A stretch of 64,000 bases of DNA, from assembly GCA_963697675.1 (NCBI GenBank), contig CAVOOW010000009.1, forward strand, positions 186,001 to 250,000, written 5' to 3'. Source of the DNA: CAVOOW01 sp963697675 (GTDB lineage Bacteria > Actinomycetota > Actinomycetes > JACCUZ01). Below the pieces are notes generated by a model. It saw nothing but the letters and a program-made list of their open reading frames with translations, was not told the DNA's origin and ran no database searches. Below are positions 18,511 through 27,632 of this stretch, one piece after another (within the stretch, counting starts at the first letter, position 1; every line of letters starts with the position of its first letter). Position numbers and translations under genes: made by a program.

Positions 18511-18812
18511 ACCCCGGTGCAGGCTTCGATCGGCTACGACCACGGCTCCCGGAGTCCAGCGCATCCGTGCGCCCCTCCGATCCGGAGGGCCGTCGGGCGC
18601 TCTACAGCGTCGCCGACCAGCGCCCTTGCCTGGGCGCCGCCACCATCGAGTGCTCGTCCTGCGAGCGCACCAGCGTGGTCACCCCGCGGCGACTGATCGG
18701 CCTGGCCGCGCCCTCCCTGCACCTGCCGCTGATCAAGCGCGGGCACTCATCGTGGATGCGGTGCCCGGCCTGCGGAGACCGCACCTGGGTGCGCCTGCGC
18801 CTCCGCCTCTAG
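18507..18812 (+). CDS. Small zinc-ribbon protein coupled to ParA
   Basis: 101 residues from GTG 18507, overlapping the ParA stop (GTGA). Two CxxC pairs, IECSSCER and MRCPACGDR, 40 residues apart, would form a zinc ribbon. The region between (VVTPRRLIGLAAPSLHLPLI) is a likely amphipathic helix. I do not recognise a named family. The overlap implies 1:1 expression with ParA and makes it a candidate partner or adaptor. Confidence 0.7.
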   Translation: MNPGAGFDRLRPRLPESSASVRPSDPEGRRALYSVADQRPCLGAATIECSSCERTSVVTPRRLIGLAAPSLHLPLIKRGHSSWMRCPACGDRTWVRLRLRL

Positions 18813-18826
18813 CGCGCCCCTCCTCA

Positions 18827-19131
18827 GAAGTCGGTCATGCAGGACTTGGGTCGCGCCCCCCAGAACCGAAGTCGATCATGCAGTAACCGACATCGTGCGC
18901 AGCGCTGCAGGTGAGGGCCCTCAGAAACTGAAGTCGATCATGCAGTAGCCGACGACAGCGGTGCGGTGTCACCACTCAAGACTCGAAGTCGATCATGCAG
19001 GACTTGGGTAGCCGCCCCGGTGAAATGATCATGGCTGAGATGGGTCGTCAGCTAGTGCATGATCGACTTCGATTTTCAGGGCTCTGACCTGCGACGATGC
19101 GTGCCGTGTCAGGAGCTGCATGATCGACTTT
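18827..19131. repeat. Cluster of six GAAGTCGATCATGCAG repeats, four direct and two inverted
   Basis: Direct copies start at 18827, 18868, 18930 and 18985. Inverted copies lie at 19056-19070 and 19114-19131. The core GAAGTCGATCATGCA is nearly invariant; the 3' extension is either GGACTTGGG or GTAxCCGAC. Spacing is irregular (41-71 bases). The cluster fills the 340-base gap between the convergent zinc-ribbon and DEAD-helicase genes, which otherwise shows nothing. Direct and inverted copies can pair into a 15-bp stem, so a two-way terminator is possible. A REP-like element is the alternative. Confidence 0.8.
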
Positions 19132-19152
19132 GAAATAAACGGGGGACGGGGG

Positions 19153-21174
19153 CTACTCCGTCGGGGGCTTGGAACGGCCGCGACCGCCGCGGCGCCGACG
19201 GCGCTTCGTGCCCTCACCGGGCTCGCCACCGGCCGGCGTCGGAGCCGGCGAGTCGCCCGTGGTCTGCGCAGCGGGCTCGGCCGCGGTCACTCCTGCACCG
19301 GCACCGCGCGTACGTCGTCGCTCCCGAGGCGGTCCGGTGCGCTCGGAGCGTGGCGGGGTCTCCTCGGTACGCGCGTCCGGGCCGGCGTCGATGCGCCCGC
19401 CAGAACTGCCGGAGTCCCGACCGCTGTGACCGCCGGAGCCGCGGCCACCGGAGCTGCGACCACCGCGGCCACCCGAGTCGCGACCACCGCGACCGCCGGA
19501 GTCGCGACCGCCGCGGCCACCGGCGTGCTTCCCGGTCTCGCCGAGGTCCTCGACCTTCTCCGCGTCCAGTCCGGCGCGGGTGCGCTGTGCGCGCGGCAGG
19601 ACGCCGGTCACGCTGCGGGGGATGTCGAGCTCCTCGTAGAGGTGGTCGGAGCTCGAGTAGGTCTCCTCCGGCTCACCGAAGCCGAGGTCCAGCGCCTTGT
19701 CGATCATCATCCAGCGGCCGGCCTCGTCCCAGTCGACGAAGGTGATGGCCACGCCGGACTTGCCGGCCCGGGCGGTGCGGCCGATCCGGTGCAGGTAGGT
19801 CTTCTCGTCGTCGGGGCACTGGTAGTTGATGACGTGAGTGATGTCGTCGACGTCGATGCCGCGCGCTGCGACGTCGGTGGCCACGAGCACGTCGACCTTG
19901 CCGCTGCGGAAGGCGCGCAGCGCCTGCTCGCGGGCACCCTGGCCGAGGTCGCCGTGCACCGCACCCGAGGCGAAGCCGCGCTCGGCGAGGTCGTCGGCGA
20001 CCTTTGCGGCCGTCCGCTTCGTGCGGCAGAACACCAGGGTCAGGCCGCGACCCTCGGCCTGCAGGATGCGGGCGAGCATCTCGACCTTGTCCATCGCGTG
20101 AGCCCGGAACGCGTGCTGCTCGACGGCCTTGACCGTCTGCCCGTCGTCGTCCGGGTCGACGGCGCGGATGTGGGTCGGGTGATGCATGTACGCACGGGCC
20201 AGGGTGACGATCTGCCCCGGCATGGTCGCCGAGAACAGCATGGTCTGCCGGCCCTGCGGCACCTGGCGCACGATGCGCTCGACGTCGGGCAGGAAGCCCA
20301 GGTCGAGCATCTCGTCGGCCTCGTCGAGCACCAACGTGCGCACGTGTCCCAGGTCGAGCAGGCCCTGGTTGGCGAGGTCGATCAACCGACCTGGCGTGCC
20401 GACGACGACCTCGACGCCGCGCTTCAGCGCCTCGACCTGCGGCTCGTAGGCCCGGCCGCCGTAGACGCTGAGGATGCGGATCGGGCGGGTCGCCGCTGCC
20501 TTCGCGATGTCACCGGTCACCTGTACGCAGAGTTCACGAGTGGGTACGACGACAAGGGCCTGCGGCTTGCCGGGTACCACCGGAACCGCCGGCTGCATGT
20601 GGCTCTCGCCCTCGAGGACGATGCGCTGCAGCAGCGGGATGCCGAAGCCGAGCGTCTTTCCGGTGCCGGTCTTCGCCTGTCCGATGATGTCGTGACCGCG
20701 CAGTGCCACCGGCAGCGTCAGCGACTGGATCGGGAACGGGTGGGTGATGCCGATGGCTGCCAGGGCGTCGACGGTCGCGGGCAGAACACCCAGCTCGGCG
20801 AAGCTCAGCTCGATGGCCGGTTTGCGCGCCTCCGTGACCTTGACGTCGCCGTCCTCGTCCTCGAGGGGTTCGGCGTCTTCAGCGTCGGTGTGGTCAGTCT
20901 CGGTCTGGTCAGTCCCGGTGTCGTCAGTCTCGGTGTCGTTGGTTTCGTTCGCGTCGCTGGACGCGCTGTCGGCGTCGAAGTCCTCAGGACTGATCTGCTC
21001 AGCTGGCGTGGTCGTGTTCAGGACGGTGCCCTTCTCGTGCGCGTCTTGGTGAACCCACGAGTGAGGCCGGCAGGGACCGGACTGGCCGCACGCCTCCATG
21101 AGGCGGGCCACGCGGGTTGAGCGGGTCGGTCGGAGCCGATCGCTGAAGAAAGAGTCTGGGCCACGACCGGGCAT
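19153..21174 (-). CDS. DEAD-box RNA helicase (RhlE/DeaD type) with acidic N-terminus and RG-rich tail
   Basis: 673 residues from ATG 21174. The start is uncertain; ATG 21099 would remove 25 residues, and neither has a clear ribosome site. Residues ~65-110 are an acidic Thr/Asp/Glu run. The core has the Q motif FPIQSLTLP, AKTGTGKT, PTRELCVQ, DEAD, SAT, and HRIGRTARAG. The tail is built of GGRGGRDS-type repeats and ends in a basic RRRRRGGRGRS segment, typical of RNA-binding tails. Role: ATP-driven unwinding of structured RNA in ribosome assembly or decay. M. tuberculosis rhlE (Rv3211) lies in a similar neighbourhood. Confidence 0.92.
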   Translation of the reverse strand: MPGRGPDSFFSDRLRPTRSTRVARLMEACGQSGPCRPHSWVHQDAHEKGTVLNTTTPAEQISPEDFDADSASSDANETNDTETDDTGTDQTETDHTDAEDAEPLEDEDGDVKVTEARKPAIELSFAELGVLPATVDALAAIGITHPFPIQSLTLPVALRGHDIIGQAKTGTGKTLGFGIPLLQRIVLEGESHMQPAVPVVPGKPQALVVVPTRELCVQVTGDIAKAAATRPIRILSVYGGRAYEPQVEALKRGVEVVVGTPGRLIDLANQGLLDLGHVRTLVLDEADEMLDLGFLPDVERIVRQVPQGRQTMLFSATMPGQIVTLARAYMHHPTHIRAVDPDDDGQTVKAVEQHAFRAHAMDKVEMLARILQAEGRGLTLVFCRTKRTAAKVADDLAERGFASGAVHGDLGQGAREQALRAFRSGKVDVLVATDVAARGIDVDDITHVINYQCPDDEKTYLHRIGRTARAGKSGVAITFVDWDEAGRWMMIDKALDLGFGEPEETYSSSDHLYEELDIPRSVTGVLPRAQRTRAGLDAEKVEDLGETGKHAGGRGGRDSGGRGGRDSGGRGGRSSGGRGSGGHSGRDSGSSGGRIDAGPDARTEETPPRSERTGPPRERRRTRGAGAGVTAAEPAAQTTGDSPAPTPAGGEPGEGTKRRRRRGGRGRSKPPTE

Positions 21175-21218
21175 CCGTGATACGAGCGTCAGCCTACCCG
21201 GTGGCTACGCTGCGGAGC

Positions 21219-22019
21219 GTGAGCGACCACCCGAATGACGCTGTGCCGTCCGCCGCCCCCTCCGCCGGGGCGGACGCCGTCCCCTCCGCCGGGCCGGACA
21301 CGGCCCCGTCCGCCCAGCCGGCCGCGAGCCCGCCGGCCAGCCAGACCGACTACATGGCCGACGACCAGTACCGGGAGGCCGTCGTCGACCTGCTCGGCGC
21401 CCTGGCCTACGGCGAGCTGACCGCGTTCGAGCGCCTCGCCGACGACGCCACGTTCGCACCGACCATCGCCGACAAGGCCGCCCTGGCCAGGATGGCGGTC
21501 GCGGAATATCACCACTTCGAGCTGCTCCGCGACCGCCTGAAGGAGCTCGGCGCCGCGCCTGAGCTGGCGATGGAGCCGTTCACCGAGGCCCTGCACTCCT
21601 TCCACGAGCGCACGGCGCCGGGCGACTGGCTCGAGGGGCTGGTCAAGGCGTACGTGGGAGACGGCATCGCGGAGGACTTCTACCGCGAGGTGTCTGCGTA
21701 CGTCGACACCTCGACCCGCGCCCTCGTGCTCCAGGTCCTCGAGGACACCGGACACTCGCAGTTCGCCGTCGACCGCGTCCGGGCGGCCATCACCGAGGAT
21801 CCGCGGCTGGCCGGCCGGCTCGCGCTGTGGGGCCGCCGGCTGGTCGGCGAGGCGCTGAGCCAGGCTCAGCGGGTCGCGGCGGAGCGGGATGCGCTCTCGA
21901 CGCTGCTGGTCGGTGGCGTCGACCGGCCGGGTGCCGACCTGGCGGAGGTCGGGCGGATGTTCGCCCGCCTCACCGAGAACCACACCCGGCGGATGTCCGC
22001 GCTCGGCCTCACGTCCTGA
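21219..22019 (+). CDS. Ferritin-like fold protein
   Basis: 266 residues from GTG 21219; an in-frame ATG at 21177 would overlap the divergent helicase start region. Residues 5-45 are Pro/Ala/Ser-rich and disordered. The remainder is helical, with YGELTAFERLADDATFAP, AVAEYHHFELLRDRL and FAVDRVRAAI. These match the ferritin-like domain (tRNA hydroxylase MiaE-like) seen next to DEAD helicases and DUF3107 in actinobacteria. The E..H pairs expected for a di-iron site are visible (EYHHFE), but enzymatic activity is unproven. Confidence 0.75.
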   Translation: MSDHPNDAVPSAAPSAGADAVPSAGPDTAPSAQPAASPPASQTDYMADDQYREAVVDLLGALAYGELTAFERLADDATFAPTIADKAALARMAVAEYHHFELLRDRLKELGAAPELAMEPFTEALHSFHERTAPGDWLEGLVKAYVGDGIAEDFYREVSAYVDTSTRALVLQVLEDTGHSQFAVDRVRAAITEDPRLAGRLALWGRRLVGEALSQAQRVAAERDALSTLLVGGVDRPGADLAEVGRMFARLTENHTRRMSALGLTS

Positions 22020-22132
22020 GGGGACTCACGGCACACGGTGCCATAGGCGGCGGACGGGGAGTCGCCACATGGTCACGGGAACACCTGGTACGCGTGTCCG
22101 TGGGTGGAGGGCGCGAACGTGGGCCAGCTCGG

Positions 22133-22360
22133 CTAGAGCGCGCCGAAACCGACGCGGCGCGACTCGGGCTCGCCGATCTCGACGTAGGCGAGCTTGTCCG
22201 ACGGTACGACGACGCGGCGTCCGCTTTCGTCGGTGAGCGCCAGCAGCCCGGTGTCGCCGGCGAGCGCTGCAGCGACCGCCGCGGTGACGTCCTCCTGGCT
22301 CTGGTCGCTCTCGATGACGAGTTCGCGCGCGGCGTGCTGGACGCCGATGCGGACCTCCAT
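22133..22360 (-). CDS. DUF3107 protein (TB9.4-like)
   Basis: 75 residues from ATG 22360. MEVRIGVQHAARELVIESD opens exactly like the DUF3107 family, and SDKLAYVEIGEPESRRVGFG closes it. M. tuberculosis TB9.4 (Rv3208A) is a member and sits beside a TetR gene, as here. Function unknown. The gap to the TetR gene upstream (155 bases) shows nothing else. Confidence 0.88.
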   Translation of the reverse strand: MEVRIGVQHAARELVIESDQSQEDVTAAVAAALAGDTGLLALTDESGRRVVVPSDKLAYVEIGEPESRRVGFGAL

Positions 22361-22515
22361 GGGTACCTCCGAAGGTTGCGGGCGACGCCCCGTCGCAGGT
22401 CGGTGGGGCTTGGTCGTGCAGGGGTCGCCCAGGTTAGTCGAGCCGGTCGACCGCCCGGCCGGCCAGAGCGGTCGTTCCGCTCTGGGCGCAGTTCAGCGGA
22501 CCCACCGCTGCGGGG

Positions 22516-23145
22516 TCAGTGCGGCTCGCCGGTGCGGGGGAAACCGCCGATGCCGCGCCACGACAGGCTGGCCAGCAGCCGCGCGGCGGCGTCGCGGGGG
22601 ATCTTGCCGTCCACGGCCAGCCAGTAGCGCGCGGAGACCTGGGCCATGCCGGTGAGCCCGACAGCGAGCAGCCGGGCCTGGTCGGGCGGCAGGCCGGCGT
22701 CGTCGCGGATGACCTCACTGATGGCGTCCGCGCAGGCCGCGGTGACGCCCTCGACGCGTTCGCGCACCTCCGGCTGGTTGGTGAGGTCGGACTCGAAGAC
22801 CAGCCGGAACGCGCCACCGTCCTCGTCGACGAAGCGGAAGTAGGCCTCGATGGTCGCGGCCACCCGCAGCTTGTTGTCGGTCGTCGACGCGAGCGCAACC
22901 CGGACCGCCTCGACCAGTGCCTCCGCGTGCTGGTCGAGCAGCGCGAGGTAGAGGTCGAGCTTGCCCGGGAAATGCTGGTAGAGCACCGGCTTGCTCACGC
23001 CGGCGCGCTCGGCGATGTCGTCCATGGCCGCAGCGTGATAGCCCTGCGCGACGAACACCTCCTGGGCCGCGACGAGCAGCTGGGCACGGCGGGCCGAACG
23101 GGGCAGGCGGGTGCTGCGGGTTCGGATCTCCGCGGGGGCGGCCAC
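22516..23145 (-). CDS. TetR/AcrR family regulator
   Basis: 209 residues from ATG 23145. N-terminal HTH: RRAQLLVAAQEVFVAQGYHA, MDDIAERAGVSKPVLYQHFP, the canonical TetR helix-turn-helix. The C-terminal ligand/dimer domain is helical (YFRFVDEDGGAFRLVFESD). Synteny with DUF3107 matches M. tuberculosis Rv3208-Rv3208A. Ligand and targets unknown. The small acidic gene lies downstream on neither transcript: it is upstream on the same strand, 86 bases away. Confidence 0.92.
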   Translation of the reverse strand: MAAPAEIRTRSTRLPRSARRAQLLVAAQEVFVAQGYHAAAMDDIAERAGVSKPVLYQHFPGKLDLYLALLDQHAEALVEAVRVALASTTDNKLRVAATIEAYFRFVDEDGGAFRLVFESDLTNQPEVRERVEGVTAACADAISEVIRDDAGLPPDQARLLAVGLTGMAQVSARYWLAVDGKIPRDAAARLLASLSWRGIGGFPRTGEPH

Positions 23146-23231
23146 GGCTGCTCCTCGGCTGGACAGGTGCGCGGATCTGCGAGCGCGCCTCGATCCTACG
23201 GGAGCAGGCGACCCGAGCAGGGTTTGCGTGC

Positions 23232-23417
23232 TCAGCGGTAGTCGTCGTCGGCGACTCCCGCGCTGCGCTGCTGCTCAGCACGGTCGGCCGGGTCGACCTC
23301 GAGCGGGACCTCGTCGTCAGCGGGATCGGCCGCCTCGGCCTCCGTGTCCTCGGGAACCACCTCGGCGTCCTGCTCGATGGCGTCGGCCTCGGGGGTTTCC
23401 AGATCACGTTCGCTCAT
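23232..23417 (-). CDS. Small acidic hypothetical protein
   Basis: 61 residues from ATG 23417, ending DDDYR. More than a third of residues are Asp/Glu (EADAIEQDAEVVPEDTEAEA), with no hydrophobic core, so it is probably disordered. A GGAGGAGTC sequence lies just upstream of the ATG as read on the minus strand, supporting translation. Family not recognised. It sits before the TetR and DUF3107 genes on the same strand. Confidence 0.55.
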   Translation of the reverse strand: MSERDLETPEADAIEQDAEVVPEDTEAEAADPADDEVPLEVDPADRAEQQRSAGVADDDYR

Positions 23418-23558
23418 GGTGCCGACTCCTCCCGTGCGTGGCCCTGCCACCTTACAGAGCGTGATGACCGGCCGGAATGGGGTGGAATCCGCGGCCCTGA
23501 TGGACGAAGTGCCGGTGTTGCGCGGGCTCTCCGGTTGCCCGCCTGCGAGACTCCAAGC

Positions 23559-24458
23559 GTGAGCATCCGCGACAACCGCCAGCTTGTTGCGGCCCTGCTC
23601 GACGTCTCCGGGGTCTCCGGCGCCTCGATCGAGGCGGCCGGGTCCGGTCCGGGCACGTTGCGGCTTCAGCTCGCCGCAGGCACCGACCAAGCCGTCGTGG
23701 CCGGCGAGGTCAACCGGCTGCTGCGGTCGAGATTCGGGCTCGCCGTCGATCCCGATCGGGTCCGCGTCCTCGACGAGACGGGCTCCGGGGAGCCGGAAAC
23801 CGGTGCAACGAGCGGCCGGCACGCCGGGGCGGACCCCGTGACGGACGTGACAGCGGACCTGTCGCTGGCATCGCCCGAGGCCGACGTGGCGGGCGTGGCG
23901 GACGACGCGCGCTCGACAGACGAGACGGGGCGTACGGGGGCGACTCCGGCGATCGGTGCCTACGCGCGCGACGCCGCCGTCGGCATCGCGACGATCTTCA
24001 GCTCGGACCAACGGATTGCGAATGGCGCAACTCTGCAGGCTGCGCCCGAGGTGACCCTCGCCCGACCCAGTCGGCTCACGATCGAGCACGTGCAGCTCGT
24101 GTCCGCAGGGTTGGGCACCTCCGTCACCGTGACCCTCGGACTGGACGGCCGGAGCCTCGAGGGCCATGCCGAAGGTGTGTCGACGCAGTCGGGGCTGCTG
24201 CGCTCGGTAGCCACGGCGACCGCTCGCGCCATCGAGGCGATCACCGACGCAAACCTGCGCTTCGAGGTCGAGCACGTCGAGGTGGCTCGCACCGGGACCG
24301 ACCAGACAGCGCTCGTGGTCATCACGATGCTGACCGGTCGGTCGTCGCAGCGGCTCTCCGGTGCCTCGGTGGTCCGTGAGGACCCTCGTGAGGCCGTCAT
24401 CCGTGCGGTGCTGGCAGCGCTCAACCGGCGCATGGAGCCCTTGATCGCCGGCACATGA
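23559..24458 (+). CDS. Hypothetical protein with possible LeuA-dimer-like domain
   Basis: 299 residues from GTG 23559. Residues ~1-75 form a small alpha/beta unit (NRQLVAALLDVSGVSGASIE, VNRLLRSRFGLAVDPDRVRV). A ~65-residue disordered linker follows, then two domains. SAGLGTSVTVTLGLDGRSLE with a following helix (SVATATARAIEAI) repeats the strand-strand-helix pattern of the allosteric dimer domain of 2-isopropylmalate synthase. I cannot name a family. The following hydrolase gene starts 57 bases later. Confidence 0.6.
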   Translation: MSIRDNRQLVAALLDVSGVSGASIEAAGSGPGTLRLQLAAGTDQAVVAGEVNRLLRSRFGLAVDPDRVRVLDETGSGEPETGATSGRHAGADPVTDVTADLSLASPEADVAGVADDARSTDETGRTGATPAIGAYARDAAVGIATIFSSDQRIANGATLQAAPEVTLARPSRLTIEHVQLVSAGLGTSVTVTLGLDGRSLEGHAEGVSTQSGLLRSVATATARAIEAITDANLRFEVEHVEVARTGTDQTALVVITMLTGRSSQRLSGASVVREDPREAVIRAVLAALNRRMEPLIAGT

Positions 24459-24515
24459 GGCCGGCCCAGCAGCAGCCGCCGGAATGCCGGCGCGATCGAG
24501 AGTGCTGAGCCGGTA

Positions 24516-25445
24516 GTGACGACCCAACACCGGAGCAGCACCGGCGTACGACCCGTGTGGAACGGTGCGCTGGAACCGGCCGGTCCCGAGCGGCTGCACG
24601 TGCGCCGGGCCCCTGGCACCTCGGAGACGGCGGAGCCGGCCGTCTTCGTGCACGGTCTCGGCGGATCGGCCACCAACTGGACCGACCTGATGGGTCTGCT
24701 GCAGGACTGCTTGTCCGGCGCCGCCCCTGACCTGCCGGGGTTCGGCTGGTCGCCACCACCGACGAACGGCGACTACTCGCTGGCCGCGCACGCCAGAGTC
24801 ATCACCGACTTCATCGAGGGCGACGGCACGCGGAACGGCCACACGCCCGTACACCTGATCGGCAACTCCCTCGGCGGCACCGTCGCCACCATCGTCGCCG
24901 CCCGACGCCCCGATCTCGTGCGCACCCTCACGCTGGTGTCACCGGCGATGCCGGTGCTGCGGCCGCGTTCCACCAACGCCCACCTGCCGGCGCTCGCCGC
25001 ACCGTGGATCGGGCAGCGCCTGGCCCGCCGGCTCGGCCGCTACCCCGTCGATGCGCGGGTGAAGGCGACGCTGGCCCTGTGCTTCGCTGACCCGGCGCGC
25101 GTGCCTCGGCAGCGCTTCGACGAGGCGATCATCGAGGCAGACCGGCGGGCCCGGCTCGGCCACGACTCCGAGGCGATGCTGCTGTCGTTGCGCAGCCTGA
25201 TCGCGACCTACCTGCACCACGGTCCCGTGTCGCTGTGGGACACGGCAGCGCAGGTCCGAGCCCCGACGTTGCTCGTCTACGGGCTCAAGGACAAGCTCGT
25301 CGACCCGCGGACGGCGGCCCGCGCCGCGCGTACCTATCCCGATGCTCGTTTGCTGCTGCTGCCCGACAGTGGTCACGTGGCGCAGATGGAGCATCCCGAG
25401 GAAGTCGCTCGAGCGGTACGTCGACACGTGACGCTCGTGCGTTGA
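24516..25445 (+). CDS. Alpha/beta-fold hydrolase (lipase/esterase-like)
   Basis: 309 residues from GTG 24516. FVHGLGGSATNW (oxyanion), GNSLGGTVA (nucleophile elbow), YGLKDKLVDP (acid) and PDSGHVAQMEHPEE (His) give a full triad. A hydrolase gene, lipV (Rv3203), occurs at a comparable place near the alkyltransferase-like gene and adnA in M. tuberculosis, so this may be the same conserved gene displaced by the catabolic island. Substrate unknown. It is convergent with the SDR gene 28 bases away. Confidence 0.87.
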   Translation: MTTQHRSSTGVRPVWNGALEPAGPERLHVRRAPGTSETAEPAVFVHGLGGSATNWTDLMGLLQDCLSGAAPDLPGFGWSPPPTNGDYSLAAHARVITDFIEGDGTRNGHTPVHLIGNSLGGTVATIVAARRPDLVRTLTLVSPAMPVLRPRSTNAHLPALAAPWIGQRLARRLGRYPVDARVKATLALCFADPARVPRQRFDEAIIEADRRARLGHDSEAMLLSLRSLIATYLHHGPVSLWDTAAQVRAPTLLVYGLKDKLVDPRTAARAARTYPDARLLLLPDSGHVAQMEHPEEVARAVRRHVTLVR

Positions 25446-25473
25446 CGGGACGTGCCCGGCGTCAGGGTCCTGG

Positions 25474-26244
25474 CTAGAGCGGCGTGACGTAGGCGCCGCT
25501 GATGCCGCCGTCGACGAGGAACGAGGTCGCGGTGATGAAGCTGGACTCGTCACTGGCGAGGAACAGCGCTGCGTTGGCGATCTCCTCCGCCTGGGCGAAC
25601 CGGCCCATCGGGATGTGCACCAGACGTCGGGCCGCACGTTCCTTGTCAGTGGCGAACAGCTCGCGCAGCAAGGGTGTGTCCACCGGTCCGGGGCAGAGCG
25701 CGTTGACGCGGACGCCCTGGCGCGCGAACTCCACCCCCATCTCGCGGCTCATGGACAGCACCCCGCCCTTGCTCGCGGTGTAGGAGATCTGCGATGTCGC
25801 CGCGCCCATCACCGCGACGAACGACGCCATGTTGATGATCGAGCCCCGACCCTGCTCCAGCATGTAGGGCAGCACCGCCTTGCAGCACAGGAAGACGCTG
25901 GTGAGGTTCACCTCCTGCACGCGTCGCCACGCGTCGATGCCGGTCTCGAGGATCGACGAGTCGTCGGTGGGATTGATGCCCGCGTTGTTGAAGGCGATGT
26001 CGACGCTGCCGAAGGTCGCGTTGGCCTCGGCGACCATGCCCTCGACGTCGCCTGCGTCGGTCACGTTGCAGTGCACGTAGTGACCGCCGAGGTCCTTCGC
26101 CGCCTCATGGCCGCGCTCGTCGTCGACATCGGCAAGGACCACGCGCGCCCCTTCCTCGGTGAAGCGGCGCGCGGTCGCGAGACCGATGCCGCTGGCGGCG
26201 CCGGTGATGATCGCGGTCCGGCCCTCGAGTCGCCGCTCTGCCAT
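25474..26244 (-). CDS. SDR family NAD(P)-dependent oxidoreductase
   Basis: 256 residues from ATG 26244. Rossmann motif TGAASGIG, NNAGIN, the active-site YTASK with upstream Ser, and CPGPVDTP are all in place. VLADVDDE after strand 2 places an Asp where NAD-preferring SDRs have one. It begins four bases after the aldehyde dehydrogenase stop, the third gene of a glnA-like - aldH - SDR operon. Within a gamma-glutamyl-amine route it could oxidise a hydroxyl intermediate; this is inference. Confidence 0.92.
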   Translation of the reverse strand: MAERRLEGRTAIITGAASGIGLATARRFTEEGARVVLADVDDERGHEAAKDLGGHYVHCNVTDAGDVEGMVAEANATFGSVDIAFNNAGINPTDDSSILETGIDAWRRVQEVNLTSVFLCCKAVLPYMLEQGRGSIINMASFVAVMGAATSQISYTASKGGVLSMSREMGVEFARQGVRVNALCPGPVDTPLLRELFATDKERAARRLVHIPMGRFAQAEEIANAALFLASDESSFITATSFLVDGGISGAYVTPL

Positions 26245-26248
26245 GAGC

Positions 26249-27632
26249 TCATTCCTCCGTGTTGATGAAGACGTTCTTCAGGTCCGTGAAGGAGTCGAGC
26301 GCGTCCGGTCCGAGCTCGCGGCCGAGTCCCGACTGCTTGAACCCACCGAAGGGCGTCGAGTAGCGCACCGACGAGTGGGAGTTGACCGACAGGTTGCCCG
26401 CCTCCACGCCTCGGGCGACTCGCAGGGCGCGCCCGACGTCGCGCGTCCAGATCGAGCCCGACAGGCCGTACTCGGTGTCGTTGGCCATGGCGATCGCGTC
26501 GGCCTCGTCCTCGAACGGGAGCACGGCCACCACCGGGCCGAAGACCTCCTCGCGCCACACGGCGTCGCTTGCGGAGCGGGGCAGGACCACGGTCGGTGGA
26601 TACCAATGGCCGGGGCCGTCGGGCGCGCTGCCCCGGAAGGCGACATCGACGCCTTCGTCCACGTATGCGGCGACCCGGTCGCGTTGGTCCGCGCTGATGA
26701 GCGGGCCCATCTCCGCGTCCTCGCGCTCGGGGGCGAGGACCTTGACGCCGGCGACCGCGGGTTCGAGCAGCGCCAGGAAGCGTTCGTAGACGCTGCGCTG
26801 CACGAGGATCCTGCTGCGCGCGCAGCAGTCCTGGCCCGGCGTTGTCGAAGACGCCGTAGGGCGCGGTCGCCGCCGCCTTCTCCACGTCGGCGTCGGCGAA
26901 CACGATGTTCGCGCTCTTGCCGCCCAGCTCGAGGGTCACCCGCTTCACCTGCTCGGCGGCGCGCGCCATGATGCGCGTCCCTACCTCGGTGGAGCCGGTG
27001 AAACAGATCTTGCGTACGAGAGGATGTCCGACGAAACGCTCTCCGACGACGGATCCCTTGCCGGGCAGCACGGTGAAGACGTCCTCGGGCAGACCAGCCT
27101 CGAGGGCGAGCTCGCCGAGCCGGATCGCCGTCAGCGGCGTTATCTCGGCCGGCTTGAGCACCACGGTGTTGCCCGCAGCCAGCGCCGGCACGAAGCCCCA
27201 GCCGGCGATCGGCATCGGGAAGTTCCACGGCACGATCACGGCGACGACGCCGAGGGGCTCCTTGAAGGTCATGTCGACGCCGCCCGCGACCGGGATCTGC
27301 CGCCCGAACAGGCGTTCCGGCGCGGCGGAGTAGTAGTCGAGGACGTCGCGTACGTTGCCCGCCTCCCACCGCGCGTTCGTGATCGTGTGACCGGAGTTGC
27401 GCACCTCGAGCTGCGCCAGTTCCTCGAGCGCTCCGTCGACGGCGGCGGCGAACCGGCGCAGCAGACGTCCCCGGTCGGCGGGCGCGACCTTTCGCCAGCT
27501 GTGGAAGGCTCGCTGCGAGCGTTCGATCGCGGCGTCGGTCTGCTCGACCGACGCGAGGTCGACGGTCGCGACCTCCTGCTCGGTCGCAGGATTGATCACC
27601 AGGTGGCTCGTGGCCGTCGTCGGCACGCTCAC
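26249..27632 (-). pseudogene. Aldehyde dehydrogenase (PuuC-like), one-base frameshift
   Basis: GTG 27632 overlaps the ligase stop by four bases (GTGA). Family marks: VVAVIVPWNFPM, GFVPALAAGNTVVLKPAE, CFTGSTEVG and the general-base Glu in VTLELGGKSAN. Just after YGVFDNAG the frame is lost. The next segment, GQDCCARSRILVQ with the catalytic Cys, is in the neighbouring frame. Reading CCC at 26835-26837 as CC restores a normal ~460-residue enzyme. The length and quality of both halves argue for a homopolymer sequencing error. Likely role: NAD(P)-dependent oxidation of a gamma-glutamyl-amino aldehyde. Confidence 0.85.

Noticed and set aside
18827..19131. CRISPR array
   Set aside because: Spacing varies from 41 to 71 bases, copies are in both orientations, repeats are only 15-24 bases and no cas gene is near.
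19120..21120. 666-codon plus-strand frame across the DEAD helicase
   Set aside because: The minus strand carries all DEAD-box motifs; the plus frame has none.
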